DNA of 51,809 nucleotides, taken from positions 1-51,809 of the forward strand of contig VGRJ01000023.1 of assembly GCA_016875405.1 (NCBI GenBank), written 5' to 3'. Of the stretch, positions 9,469 through 18,600 are shown piece after piece. The position numbers and the translations under genes were made by a program. Under the pieces are notes generated by a model that made no database searches, was not told where the DNA came from, and worked only from the letters and a program-made list of their open reading frames with translations. The stretch comes from Deltaproteobacteria bacterium (lineage in GTDB: Bacteria > Myxococcota_A > Polyangia > Polyangiales > Polyangiaceae). Positions within the stretch are counted from its first letter, which is position 1, and each line of letters opens with the position of its first letter.

Positions 9469-10698
9469 ATGCGGCTCGTCCCTTTCGAGGAGGCGCTCGC
9501 CCACGTGCTTCGGGGCGCGGAGCGACTCGGCGTCGAAGAGGTTGCGCTCGAGGACGCCGATCGTCGGGTGCTCGCCGAGGACCTCGAGGCGCTTCGCCCC
9601 ATGCCCGAGCATGACCAATCGGCGATGGACGGGTACGCGCTGCGGCTGGCAGACCTCGAAGGCGACGGGCCTTTCGCGCTCGCGGTCGAGGGCGAGAGTC
9701 GAGCTGGGGGGCGTCCGCCTGCGCTGCCGGTGGGTCATGCGTGCCGCATCTTCACCGGCGCGACGGTCCCCGACGGGGCCGACGTCGTCGTCATGCAGGA
9801 GCGCGTGCGGTTCGAGAGCGAGCGGCTCGTCCTCGTTGCGCGCCCTGCGCCCCGGCAGAACATTCGCGCTCGCGGCGAAGACCTCGCCGAAGGGGCGGTG
9901 GTGCTGCGCGCCGGCACTCGCCTGCGCCCCTCGACGCTCGGCCTCGCAGCGGCCCTCGATCGACCCCGCGTCCGCGTCGCGCGCCGTCCACGCATTGCCC
10001 TGCTCGGCACCGGTGACGAGCTCCGCGCGCCGGGGACCGCTCACCGACCTGGCTCGCTCCCCGAGTCGAACGCCTACGTGGTCGGAGCGCTCGCGAGGCG
10101 CGCGGGCGCCGCCGTTCGGGTGTGCCCGTTCGCTGTCGATGAGCCCGCCGCCCTCGAGCAGGCCATGGCGGGCGCTTTGGAGGACGCCGACGTGCTCGTC
10201 ACCATCGGGGGCGCGAGCGTCGGGGACCACGACCTCGTCCGACCCACCCTCGAGCGGCTGGGCGTGGTGTTCGACTTCGCAGGGGTCTCGATGCGCCCGG
10301 GCAAGCCCACCGCTTCGGGTCGCCTGGGCGGGCAACGTGTCCTCTGCCTGCCGGGCAACCCGGCGTCCGCCACCCTCGCCTTTCACCTCCTCGGCGTCCC
10401 GCTCGTTCGCGCGCTGCAGGGGGATGACGCCCCTCACCCGTCGACCGCGACCCTCCCTGTCCTCGGGACTCACCGGCGCCACCTCGGCGCCAACTGCGAC
10501 GGACGGGATGACTTCCTGCGCGCCCGCCTCGAGCTCCGCGGCGGCGTCACGCACGCTCGCCTTGCGCCGAAGCAGAGCTCAGGCGCCGTGACGAGCTTCG
10601 CTGAGGCCGACGTGCTGGTGCGCCTGTCCGGCCTTCGCGACAGAATCGACGAGGGTGACATCTTGCCCACGCTTCGACTCTCCGAGCTCGAGGGCTGA
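9469..10698 (+). CDS. moeA: Molybdopterin molybdenumtransferase MoeA
   Basis: Inserts molybdenum into adenylylated molybdopterin, the last step of molybdenum cofactor synthesis. 409 residues, the usual length. The N-terminal MoeA domain has the signature HDQSAMDGYALR; the central MoCF-biosynthesis domain has TIGGASVGDHDLV; GNPASATLAFHLL marks the substrate-binding region before the C-terminal beta barrel. It is divergent from lgt and convergent with the membrane protein beyond the AT-rich island. The other cofactor gene here, moaA, is 29 kb away, so the pathway is not clustered. Confidence 0.96.
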   Translation: MRLVPFEEALAHVLRGAERLGVEEVALEDADRRVLAEDLEALRPMPEHDQSAMDGYALRLADLEGDGPFALAVEGESRAGGRPPALPVGHACRIFTGATVPDGADVVVMQERVRFESERLVLVARPAPRQNIRARGEDLAEGAVVLRAGTRLRPSTLGLAAALDRPRVRVARRPRIALLGTGDELRAPGTAHRPGSLPESNAYVVGALARRAGAAVRVCPFAVDEPAALEQAMAGALEDADVLVTIGGASVGDHDLVRPTLERLGVVFDFAGVSMRPGKPTASGRLGGQRVLCLPGNPASATLAFHLLGVPLVRALQGDDAPHPSTATLPVLGTHRRHLGANCDGRDDFLRARLELRGGVTHARLAPKQSSGAVTSFAEADVLVRLSGLRDRIDEGDILPTLRLSELEG

Positions 10699-10722
10699 CG
10701 AGGTCAAAACTGCGTGAATGGG

Positions 10723-10830
10723 CTCTTTTAAATATCGTATACCGAATATACTCTTATTAGTGAAAACCTTTTAATACGCCAGATTCGATATAGTCCATTC
10801 AGGAGCGTATACTAAGTATACTGAACGCTT
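10723..10830. other. AT-rich intergenic island with twin 15-base palindromes
   Basis: By my count 36 of these 108 bases are G or C (33%), against a surrounding coding background that is clearly GC-rich. It contains GTATACCGAATATAC at 10737-10751 and GTATACTAAGTATAC at 10807-10821. The second is a perfect inverted repeat (arms GTATACT/AGTATAC around one A); the first is imperfect, and the two agree at 12 of 15 positions, 70 bases apart. The island lies between convergent moeA and the membrane protein gene, so neither gene starts here. It could be an operator for an unannotated transcript, a foreign remnant or a nucleoid-protein site. Confidence 0.6.
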
Positions 10831-10906
10831 ATGACCTCGCCCGAACGGCCCGCGCCGCTGCGCTTAACCGAGGGGCAGCGCGTCGGGAATCGGGCGCCCC
10901 GGCCGC

Positions 10907-12904
10907 TCAGGCCGACGCGCCGGCCGAGCCAGACGCAGCGCGCTCGGAGGTGTGCTCTCGACGCCAGAACATGCCCACGAGCACCGAGCACCAGACGAGC
11001 GAGACGATCGTCAGCATCGTGTACTTGTTGTCGTTCCAGTAGCTGTTCATCCAAACGATCTGCGTGATCGCAGCGACCGCGAACATGCCGAGCTCAGCCG
11101 AGCGGCGCAGGCGCGTGAGCGGCGCGCCGAGGATCATGAACGAGTAGTAGTAACAGGTGAGCTGCGACAGGAGGATGATGAAGACCTGCCCGAGGCACTG
11201 CGCGACCCAGAGCGACTTCACTCGACGGACGACGACCACGAACGCGGCGAGGGCAGCCAGGATCGCGGCGTACGCCACCAGCCGATAGCGGCGGTAGCGC
11301 TCGTTCCGCATCTCCTTCCAGATCTTGAACGGGTCCGTCAGCTTCTCATCGCGCACGAATTCCATCTGGCCGCTGCTCGGCCCCGTCGCCATACGCACCG
11401 GAAGCTGAACGGGCGCGGTCCAGCCGATCGAACGACGCTGCCCCTCGGTGAGGCTGTTGCGCCACGCGACTCGCTCCTCGGCGGTGCGGAGGCGAAGCGG
11501 CTGCAGGTCGACGAACTTGTGGGCGACGATGACGCGCAGGCCCATGTGGTTCGTGAGCGGAGTCTTGTCGTGAACCTCGAGGGTGTGCTCGTAAAAGCTG
11601 ACATAAGGATCCGCGAGCCGCCTCAGGAGAGGGCTCCCGTCGTCCTTCATCGTCATGACGCTCGCGAGGGGCACGAGGACCAGCGCCGCGATCGTCCCCC
11701 CGAGCAGCGCCTGCTTGTGATCGGGGTGCATGCGTCGCTTCTCGACGAGGTGCGTCACGAAGGGCACCAGGGTGCCGACGACCACGAGGCCCGGGAAGAT
11801 GCGCAAGAGCCCGGCGTAGACGAGCGCGGCGCCGCCGATCTTGAAGTACCTGCGGTGCATCGCGGCGGCGCTCAGCACGAGGAAAAACAGCCAGTCCTGG
11901 CGCAAGAACGCACCGCCCGTCCAGTAGAACGGGGCCGAGGACTGACAGCCCCAAAAGATCGCGCCGACGGCGAACACGCGCCAGCCGAAGCCCCACCAGA
12001 GGGCCGCGAACATCCCGGCGAGGTAGAGCAAGTCGATCGCGGCCAGGAACTGCAGGAAGTGGACGCTCGTGGGTGCGAGGTCACTGAAAAACTTCCCCGC
12101 GATGGTCCAGACCGGCGGGGGGTTGAACCCGTGGTCCTTCTGCATGTCGGTCCAGTACTGCTTGCCGGACACGACGCGGAAGAAGGCGACATCTTCCTTG
12201 TAGGCAGCCCAGCGCGTCTCGCTGAAGAGGCCCTTGCACTGCTCCGGGTGCTCGAGGATTTTCTGCACCGGGATGAGCAGGTTCTCACCGCCGTACTCGG
12301 CCGCGTACTCGGCACCGAGATCGCGAACCTTCTTGTCCGCGTCGTGCATCTCGGCGCGGAAGTCGACGAGGGCGGTAGGCGCGGACTTCTGCCCCACCGC
12401 GCGGTCGAGCTCGACCCGACGCACACCGAGCTCTTCCTCGGCAATCACGGCGCACTTGTAGAGGTTCGTGTAACCGAGCTCGGGGAAGTACTTCGCCCCC
12501 ATGTAGTAGTGGTACTGGTCCCACCGATGGTAGTAGCGGGGGTAGCCGAAGCTGAACCCGTTGAAGTAGGCCGTGATCGACGCGAGCGCGAGCGTCACGC
12601 CGACGAACTTCTTCCAGCGCTCGGCGATCGGACGCTGCATCGCCTTGCGGTGTTGCTCGTAGAACACGCAGCCGGCTGCCGCGATCGCGAGGCCGGCCTT
12701 CGTCAGCTCGACCGAGCGGTCATGCTGCGGAACGTTCCGGGAGATGACGACGAAGAAGCCCCCGATTCCCGCGAGCGTCGCCACGTAGCCGAAGATCGCG
12801 CGCGCGCGCGCGGGCAGCGCCTGGTATCCGAACACCGCCACGCCGAAGAACGCGAGGACGCCGACGACGACCAGCAGGAGCTGCGAGAGCGAGAGGTTCG
12901 GCAT
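10907..12904 (-). CDS. Large polytopic membrane protein, possibly GT-C fold
   Basis: A 665-residue protein with many hydrophobic helices spread along its length and a long extracytoplasmic loop after the fourth. That loop starts RWDQYHYYMGAKYFPELGY, an Asp-containing, aromatic-rich motif in the position where GT-C glycosyltransferases carry their catalytic acid. No further signature lets me assign a donor or acceptor, so the enzyme class is an inference from topology. The C-terminus ends in a short charged tail after the last helix. It follows a TPR protein gene on the same strand after a 119-base gap containing two hairpins, so it may be transcribed separately. Confidence 0.7.
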   Translation of the reverse strand: MPNLSLSQLLLVVVGVLAFFGVAVFGYQALPARARAIFGYVATLAGIGGFFVVISRNVPQHDRSVELTKAGLAIAAAGCVFYEQHRKAMQRPIAERWKKFVGVTLALASITAYFNGFSFGYPRYYHRWDQYHYYMGAKYFPELGYTNLYKCAVIAEEELGVRRVELDRAVGQKSAPTALVDFRAEMHDADKKVRDLGAEYAAEYGGENLLIPVQKILEHPEQCKGLFSETRWAAYKEDVAFFRVVSGKQYWTDMQKDHGFNPPPVWTIAGKFFSDLAPTSVHFLQFLAAIDLLYLAGMFAALWWGFGWRVFAVGAIFWGCQSSAPFYWTGGAFLRQDWLFFLVLSAAAMHRRYFKIGGAALVYAGLLRIFPGLVVVGTLVPFVTHLVEKRRMHPDHKQALLGGTIAALVLVPLASVMTMKDDGSPLLRRLADPYVSFYEHTLEVHDKTPLTNHMGLRVIVAHKFVDLQPLRLRTAEERVAWRNSLTEGQRRSIGWTAPVQLPVRMATGPSSGQMEFVRDEKLTDPFKIWKEMRNERYRRYRLVAYAAILAALAAFVVVVRRVKSLWVAQCLGQVFIILLSQLTCYYYSFMILGAPLTRLRRSAELGMFAVAAITQIVWMNSYWNDNKYTMLTIVSLVWCSVLVGMFWRREHTSERAASGSAGASA

Positions 12905-12982
12905 TCGACGGGGACGTGCCTAGCGGCGCCCGACCTGCGCAGCAACCTCGAAGGAAACGAGGCGCTCCGACGGGCGCACACC

Positions 12983-13014
12983 AAGCACCGAGGGTGCTTC
13001 CGCGCCGAAGGCGC
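12983..13014 (-). terminator. Tandem hairpins between the TPR gene and the membrane protein gene
   Basis: Two perfect stems with three-base loops: GCGCC/GGCGC (13002-13014) and AAGCACC/GGTGCTT (12983-12999). They follow the TPR gene stop on the minus strand. No T tract follows, so termination is probable but not proven. Confidence 0.45.
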
Positions 13015-13023
13015 AGCACGCGC

Positions 13024-14538
13024 TCAGGCGGACGGTGCGGCCCCGCCTGCTCCCAGCTCGGAGGCAGCGCGCTTCGCCCGCTTTCGGATGTCGATCGCGA
13101 GGGCCTCGTCGGCGTTCAGCTGCATGAAGCAGGCGCGCGCTTCCATCACGCGCGATAGCCCGCGGTACCCTTCGGCCTCATTCCAGCGAAGCTGCCACGA
13201 CCGCTTCGTCATGTCGGCGAGCTTCGTCGAGTCCTCAATGACGGCGTCGTAGCGCTCGAGCTTCGCGAGCTCGGCCCACCACTCGCTGCGGAGATCGTCG
13301 TCGTTCGGAGCGAGGGCGACCGCCTTGTCGAACAGCGCGAGGGCATCATCGACGGCTCCGGTTGCGAGCTTCGCCCGCGCGAGCGAACGCCACGCGCCGG
13401 CAACCTCGGGGTGCGACGCACACCACTCTTCGAGCTTCGGTACGGTGTCCTTCAGCTCCATCAGATTCTCGCGGTCCGCCGGCCAGAACTTGAGCGCGAG
13501 CGCCATCGCGTCGCCCGGCTCGGCCTCGAGCGCGCGCTCGACGGCCGCGTCCGACTCGAGAGCCTGCCCCGCCTTCGCGTGCGCACCGGCGAGCTCGACC
13601 CAGAGCGCAGCCGAGCCTGCATTCGCGTCGAGGTATGCCTTCGCGGCGGCGATCGCCTCCGCGGTCCGACCGAGCTCGCGGAGCGCTGCGACCTTACCGC
13701 CAACGGCCCGCTCCGCGGCACGCCCGGTCGCCGACGACATCGCGCGCTCGGCGGCGGCGAGCGCGATCGCGTAGCGCTGCTCGCTCGAGTGGTAGCCCAT
13801 CTGCTCGAGGAAGTACTCGCTCGTGCGCTCGCCCTGGCTCCACACGTGCTCCTCGAGGTACTCGCCGAGCTGCTCGGCCTTCACGTAGACGAGCGACGCG
13901 GCGTCGCGCGGGTTCTCGTAGATCTTCGCGAGGATGCCGAGCTTCGCGAGCGCGTCCATGGCCGGCATGTGGTCGGGCTTCAGCTCGAGCGCCTTCACGA
14001 GCGCCTCGGTCGCGGCAGCCTCGTCGCCCTTCATGACCAGCATCTGCGCGTGGCTGACATGAAACTCGGGATCGTCTGCGAACGTGTCGCGAACGATCTT
14101 CATCTCTTTCAGCGCCTTGTCGTAGTCTCGCTGGTTCGCGAGGGCGCTCGCGTAGTTGAGGCGCGCCGCGTGGTCCTCGGAGCACATGATCGTGATCCGC
14201 TTCAAGGTCTTCAGCGCGTTCTCGAAGTCATTCTCGGCGAAGAGCTTCTGCGCCTTGTCCCAGAGGGCCTTCTTGTCGACGAAGCCCTCCATCTGGGTGA
14301 TGAGCTCGGAGTTGCGCCTGCGCCAATTGCCGTCCTTGCCGAGCGGCGAATCCGAGAGGAACGACTGAATCCATCCGCGGAGCAGATCGGACTGGAGCCC
14401 CTTTTCGGCGAGGCCCTCGAACTCACCCTTCGGCACCGGGATTTGGAACGGCATGCCCTGCATACGCGCCATCTTCTTGTCGAGTGCGATGAGGAGCCAC
14501 TCCTGGCCCTCGGGGGTCGCTGCGCCACGTCCGCTCAT
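13024..14538 (-). CDS. TPR-repeat protein
   Basis: A 504-residue soluble protein without signal peptide. The N-terminal 90 residues include GQEWLLIALDKKMARMQGMP and are unlike TPRs. After that come repeated helix pairs such as ALKTLKRITIMCSEDHAARLNYASALANQRDYDKAL cut into about ten TPR-like units, many with the W/L/G/Y/A/P pattern (for example GRAAERAVGGKVAALRELGR). TPR arrays bind protein partners; no enzymatic motif is seen. The start at ATG 14538 is divergent from epmA, with 107 bases between them. Function unknown; cytoplasmic scaffold is the best guess. Confidence 0.8.
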   Translation of the reverse strand: MSGRGAATPEGQEWLLIALDKKMARMQGMPFQIPVPKGEFEGLAEKGLQSDLLRGWIQSFLSDSPLGKDGNWRRRNSELITQMEGFVDKKALWDKAQKLFAENDFENALKTLKRITIMCSEDHAARLNYASALANQRDYDKALKEMKIVRDTFADDPEFHVSHAQMLVMKGDEAAATEALVKALELKPDHMPAMDALAKLGILAKIYENPRDAASLVYVKAEQLGEYLEEHVWSQGERTSEYFLEQMGYHSSEQRYAIALAAAERAMSSATGRAAERAVGGKVAALRELGRTAEAIAAAKAYLDANAGSAALWVELAGAHAKAGQALESDAAVERALEAEPGDAMALALKFWPADRENLMELKDTVPKLEEWCASHPEVAGAWRSLARAKLATGAVDDALALFDKAVALAPNDDDLRSEWWAELAKLERYDAVIEDSTKLADMTKRSWQLRWNEAEGYRGLSRVMEARACFMQLNADEALAIDIRKRAKRAASELGAGGAAPSA

Positions 14539-14645
14539 GAGTGCGAACCGTAGTGGGCGACGGGGCCGCTCGGCAAGGCCGAACGAAGCCTTGAAGGGCG
14601 CGCTTCCGTTGGCGCCAGCGGGAGGCTACGACGAGCGACGACGTC

Positions 14646-15587
14646 ATGAACGCCGTGTCGCTCGACCTCCTTCGCCAACGAGCCGCCGTCCTTCGAACCG
14701 TGCGCCGCTTCTTCGCCGAGCGCGACTACCTCGAGGTGGAGACGCCGGTCCTCGTCCCGTGCCCTGGGCTGGACGTGCACCTCGACGCGTTCGAGGTGCG
14801 GGCGCACGACGGAGCGGTCGCGGGCTACCTGTCGACCTCGCCGGAGTACCAGATGAAGCGGCTCCTCTGCGGAGGGCTCGAGCGCATCTTCCAGGTCGCC
14901 CACAGCTTTCGGAGCGGCGAGCGCGGCCACCGACACAACCCCGAGTTCACGATGCTCGAGTGGTACCAGGTCGGCGCGAGCTACGCCTCGCTGATGGATG
15001 AGACCGAGGCGCTCGTGCGCGCGGTGGCGATGGCGCACCGCGGCGGGAGCTTGCGCGCGCTCGGCGAGGTCGACGCGACAAAGCCCTTCGCTCGATTGAC
15101 GGTCATCAAGGCTTTTGAGCTATTCGCGGGAGTCGGGCGCGACGAGGTCCTCGCAATGGCCGCGCACGACGAGGAGCGATACTTCCGCTTGCTCGTCGAG
15201 CGCGTCGAACCTGGGCTCGCGTCGCTCGCTCGCCCGGTGTTTCTCCACGACTACCCTGCGGCGCAGGCCTCGCTCGCTCGGCGGAAACCCGATGACCTGG
15301 CGTGCTGCGAGCGCTTCGAGCTCTACGTGGGCGACATCGAGCTGTGCAACGGCTTCGGAGAGCTCTGCGACGCCGAGGAGCAGCGCGCGCGATTCGTCGC
15401 GGACCAAGCCGCACGCCGCAGCCTCGGCAAGCCCGTGTACCCGCTCGACGAGCACTTCCTCGCGGATCTCGAGCGCGGCATGCCGGCGTGCTCGGGCAAC
15501 GCGCTTGGGCTCGATCGGCTCGTCGCCCTCGTCGCGGGCACCGCGTCGATCGGCGAGGTGATGGCGTTCTCGGCTGAGCGCCTCTAA
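14646..15587 (+). CDS. epmA: Elongation factor P--(R)-beta-lysine ligase-type protein EpmA (GenX)
   Basis: A truncated class II lysyl-tRNA synthetase homologue lacking the anticodon-binding domain, 313 residues as expected. Class II motifs are clear: motif 1 DYLEVETPVLVP, motif 2 HSFRSGERGHRHNPEFTMLEWY broken at its arginine/glutamate core, and motif 3 GNALGLDRLVALVAG. In characterised bacteria it ligates beta-lysine to EF-P, helping translation of polyproline stretches; the beta-lysine comes from EpmB. Neither efp nor epmB is in this window. Convergent with the giant cysteine-rich gene. Confidence 0.9.
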   Translation: MNAVSLDLLRQRAAVLRTVRRFFAERDYLEVETPVLVPCPGLDVHLDAFEVRAHDGAVAGYLSTSPEYQMKRLLCGGLERIFQVAHSFRSGERGHRHNPEFTMLEWYQVGASYASLMDETEALVRAVAMAHRGGSLRALGEVDATKPFARLTVIKAFELFAGVGRDEVLAMAAHDEERYFRLLVERVEPGLASLARPVFLHDYPAAQASLARRKPDDLACCERFELYVGDIELCNGFGELCDAEEQRARFVADQAARRSLGKPVYPLDEHFLADLERGMPACSGNALGLDRLVALVAGTASIGEVMAFSAERL

Positions 15588-15606
15588 CGACGCGCCCACG
15601 AGCGCT

Positions 15607-15636
15607 CGGGTCCCTCCGAGCACGCGGGGGGACCCG
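15607..15636. terminator. Inverted repeat between convergent genes
   Basis: Arms CGGGTCCC (15607-15614) and GGGACCCG (15629-15636) with a 14-base loop, between the ends of epmA and the cysteine-rich gene. No T tract on either strand. Likely a shared transcription stop. Confidence 0.4.
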
Positions 15637-15653
15637 GAGGCACCGACGTTCGG

Positions 15654-18600
15654 TCAGAGGTTCATCAGCTGGAGCGGCGGCAAGACGTTGCCCATCTGGT
15701 TCGGCTTGTCGCCGCGCGAGGTGGTGTCACCGAGGCCGAGCTGGCCGCGGTCGTTCGCGCCCCAGCATTTGATGGTGTCGTCCGACAGCCGCGCGCAGGA
15801 GTGATAGATGCCGAGGGTCACGCTCTTGACGAGCTTGGCGGTGCCGAGATCGACGACGAGCAGCTTGTCTCCCATTTGATTCGGGCCGTCCCCTCGGGTG
15901 AGCGAGTCCCCCTGGCCGAGGCCGCCGAAGCCGTTGTAGCCCCAGCACTTGAGCTTCTCGTCGTTCAAGACGGCGCACGCGTGATAGAAGCCCGCTGCGA
16001 CCGCCTTGGCGGTCTTGTTCGCGCCGAGATCGAGCGCGAGGAGCTTGTCGCCCATCTCGCCGGCCTCGTCGCCGAGGTGGCTCGTGTTGCCCTTGCCGAG
16101 CTGGCCGTCCCCGTTGCTGCCCCAGCACTTCAAGGTCGCGTCGTCGAGCACCGCGCAGCTGAAGTAGAAGCCCAGCGCGAGGGACTTGGCCTTGCGGTTT
16201 GCGCCTAGGTCGATCGCGCCGAGGTTTGCGCCCATCTCGTTGGCGTCGTCACCACGACCCTTGACATCTCCATAACCGAGCTGTCCGAACCCGTTGGCGC
16301 CCCAGCATTTCAGCGAGTCGTCATCCAGGAGCGCGCAGCTGTGATAGCCGCCCGCAGCGATCGCCTTTGCGGTGCGGTTCGCGCCGAGGTCGACGCTCGG
16401 GAGGCCATCCCCCATCTCCCCAGCTTCGTCGCCGCGCGATTCCGTGTCGCCGAGGCCGAGCTGGCCATCGGCGTTGTTGCCCCAGCACTTCACCGAATTG
16501 TCATCGAGGATCGCGCACGTGTGATAGCCGCCCGCAGCGATCGCCTTCGCGGTGCGTCCGGTGCCGAGCAGCACGGGAAACAGCGCGTCGCCCATCTCGT
16601 CCCGCTCGTCGCCGCGCGGGCTCGTGTCGCCGACGCCGAGCGAACCGAAGCCGTTGCGTCCCCAGCACTTGACGGTGTTGTTATCGAGGATGGCGCAAGT
16701 GTGGAAGCGCCCCGCGGCGAGGTGCTTCGCGGTGCGACCGGTGCCAAGGTTGACGAATGGCAAGACGTCGCCCATGTCGTCGGGCGTATCGCCGCGGTCC
16801 AGGCCATCCCCGAGCCCGAGCTGCCCGTGGGCGTTGAGGCCCCAGCACTTGACGTTGCCGTCGAAGTAGCGCGCACACGCGTGCGCCTGGCCGGCGACGA
16901 TCTCGACGAGCTGCTTCGAAGGCGTGACGCAAGCGCCCGCGACGCAGAGCCCCCCTGGCGCGCAAGAGTTGCCGCATTGCCCGCAGTCCTTCTCGGAGTT
17001 CTGCGTGTCGACGCACGCCCCCCCGCAATTGGTGAGGCCCTCTGCACACATGGTGTCACAGACGCCGTCCTTGCAAACCTCCCCGGCCGCGCACGGGTTG
17101 TTGCACTGACCGCAGTTCGCGAAGTCGGACTTCAGGTCGACGCAGCCCGTGAAGCAGCGCGTCTCGCCCACCGGGCACCCCGGAACGCAGAGCCCCGTCT
17201 TGCAATCCTGGCCCATCGGGCAGGCGTTGCCGCACTGGCCGCAGTTCGACGGGTCATCGGACAGCGTCACGCACTCGCCGGCGCAGTTCGTCGTTCCCTG
17301 CGCGCACAAGAAACCGCAGCTCCCGTTTGAGCAGACCTTGCCGAGCGAGCACGCGCTCCCGCAAGCGCCGCAGTTCTGGTTGTCGCTCGTGAGCTCGACG
17401 CAGGCGTTCCCGCAGCGCGTCGTCGGCGCCGAGCATTGAACGCCGCAGTCGCCCTTCGAGCATACCTCGTTGCTCGGGCAAGCGTTCGCGCAGATGCCGC
17501 AGTTTTCGGGGTCGAACATGAGGTCGACGCACTCGGCGCCGCACTTCGTCGTGCCGCCGTTGCAGGAGACGCCGCAGACACCGTTTGCGCAGACCTGACC
17601 CGTTGGGCAGGCGTTCCCGCAGGCGCCGCAATTCACGGGGTCGAGCTTGAGGTCCACGCAGCCGAGGCCGCACTTGGTCGTGCCCCCCGAGCAAGAGGTA
17701 CCGCACTGACCGACCGAGCACACCTGCCCCGCAGGGCAAGCGACACCGCACATCCCGCAGTTCAACGGGTCGTTTTGAAGGTCGACGCAGGAGTCGAAGC
17801 ACTCCGTGGTGCCGCCGACGCAATCAAGCCCGCAGAGGCCACCGGAGCAAAGCTGCCCGACCGCACACGACTCCTTGCACATGCCGCAGTTCGCGGGGTC
17901 GTTCTTCAGCGTGACGCAGGTGTCACCGCAGCGCGTCGTACCACCGGCGCAATTCAGCCCGCAGGCGCCGCCGGAGCAGACCTCGCCCGACGCGCACTGG
18001 TTGCCGCAGCTGCCGCAGTTCGAGGCGTCGTCCGTGAGGTCGGCGCACTCGGTGCCGCACTTGGTCGTGCCGGTCGCGCAGGTCGTCCCGCAGACACCTT
18101 GCGAACACAGCTGGCCGGCCGCGCACGCCTTCCCGCACTGGCCGCAGTTCGCGGGGTCGCTCTTCACGTCGACGCAGTCACCCCCGCACTTCGTCTTCCC
18201 GCCGCTGCAGGTGAGGCCGCAGCTGCCGTTCGAGCACACCTCGTCCGAGGCGCACGCCGTCGCACACTTTCCGCAGTTCGCGGGGTCGCTCTTCACGTCG
18301 ACGCAGTCGCCCCCGCACTTGGTCGTCCCGCCCGCGCAGGTGAGGCTGCACACGCCGTTCGAGCACACCTCGCCGGCCGCACAGGCCGTCCCGCATGCGC
18401 CGCAATTGGCCGCGTCGATCTTCGTGTCGACGCAGTCGCCCCCGCACTTGGTCGTCCCGCCCGAGCAACTTAGCTGACAGACGCCATTCGAGCAGAGCTC
18501 GCCGGCCTTGCAGACGGTGCCGCACATCCCGCAATTCGCGCGGTCGCTCTTCACGTTGACGCACTCGTCACCGCACTTCAGCGTCCCGCCCGAGCACTCG

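Noticed and set aside
10831-11067. Short + strand frame starting just after the second GTATAC palindrome
   Set aside because: Overlaps the end of the membrane protein gene antisense and has Arg/Ser-rich shadow composition; no SD in the AT-rich leader that fits.
10952-13252. Plus-strand open frame of 766 residues opposite the membrane protein gene
   Set aside because: Antisense shadow with charged low-complexity composition; the opposite strand codes for a credible polytopic protein.
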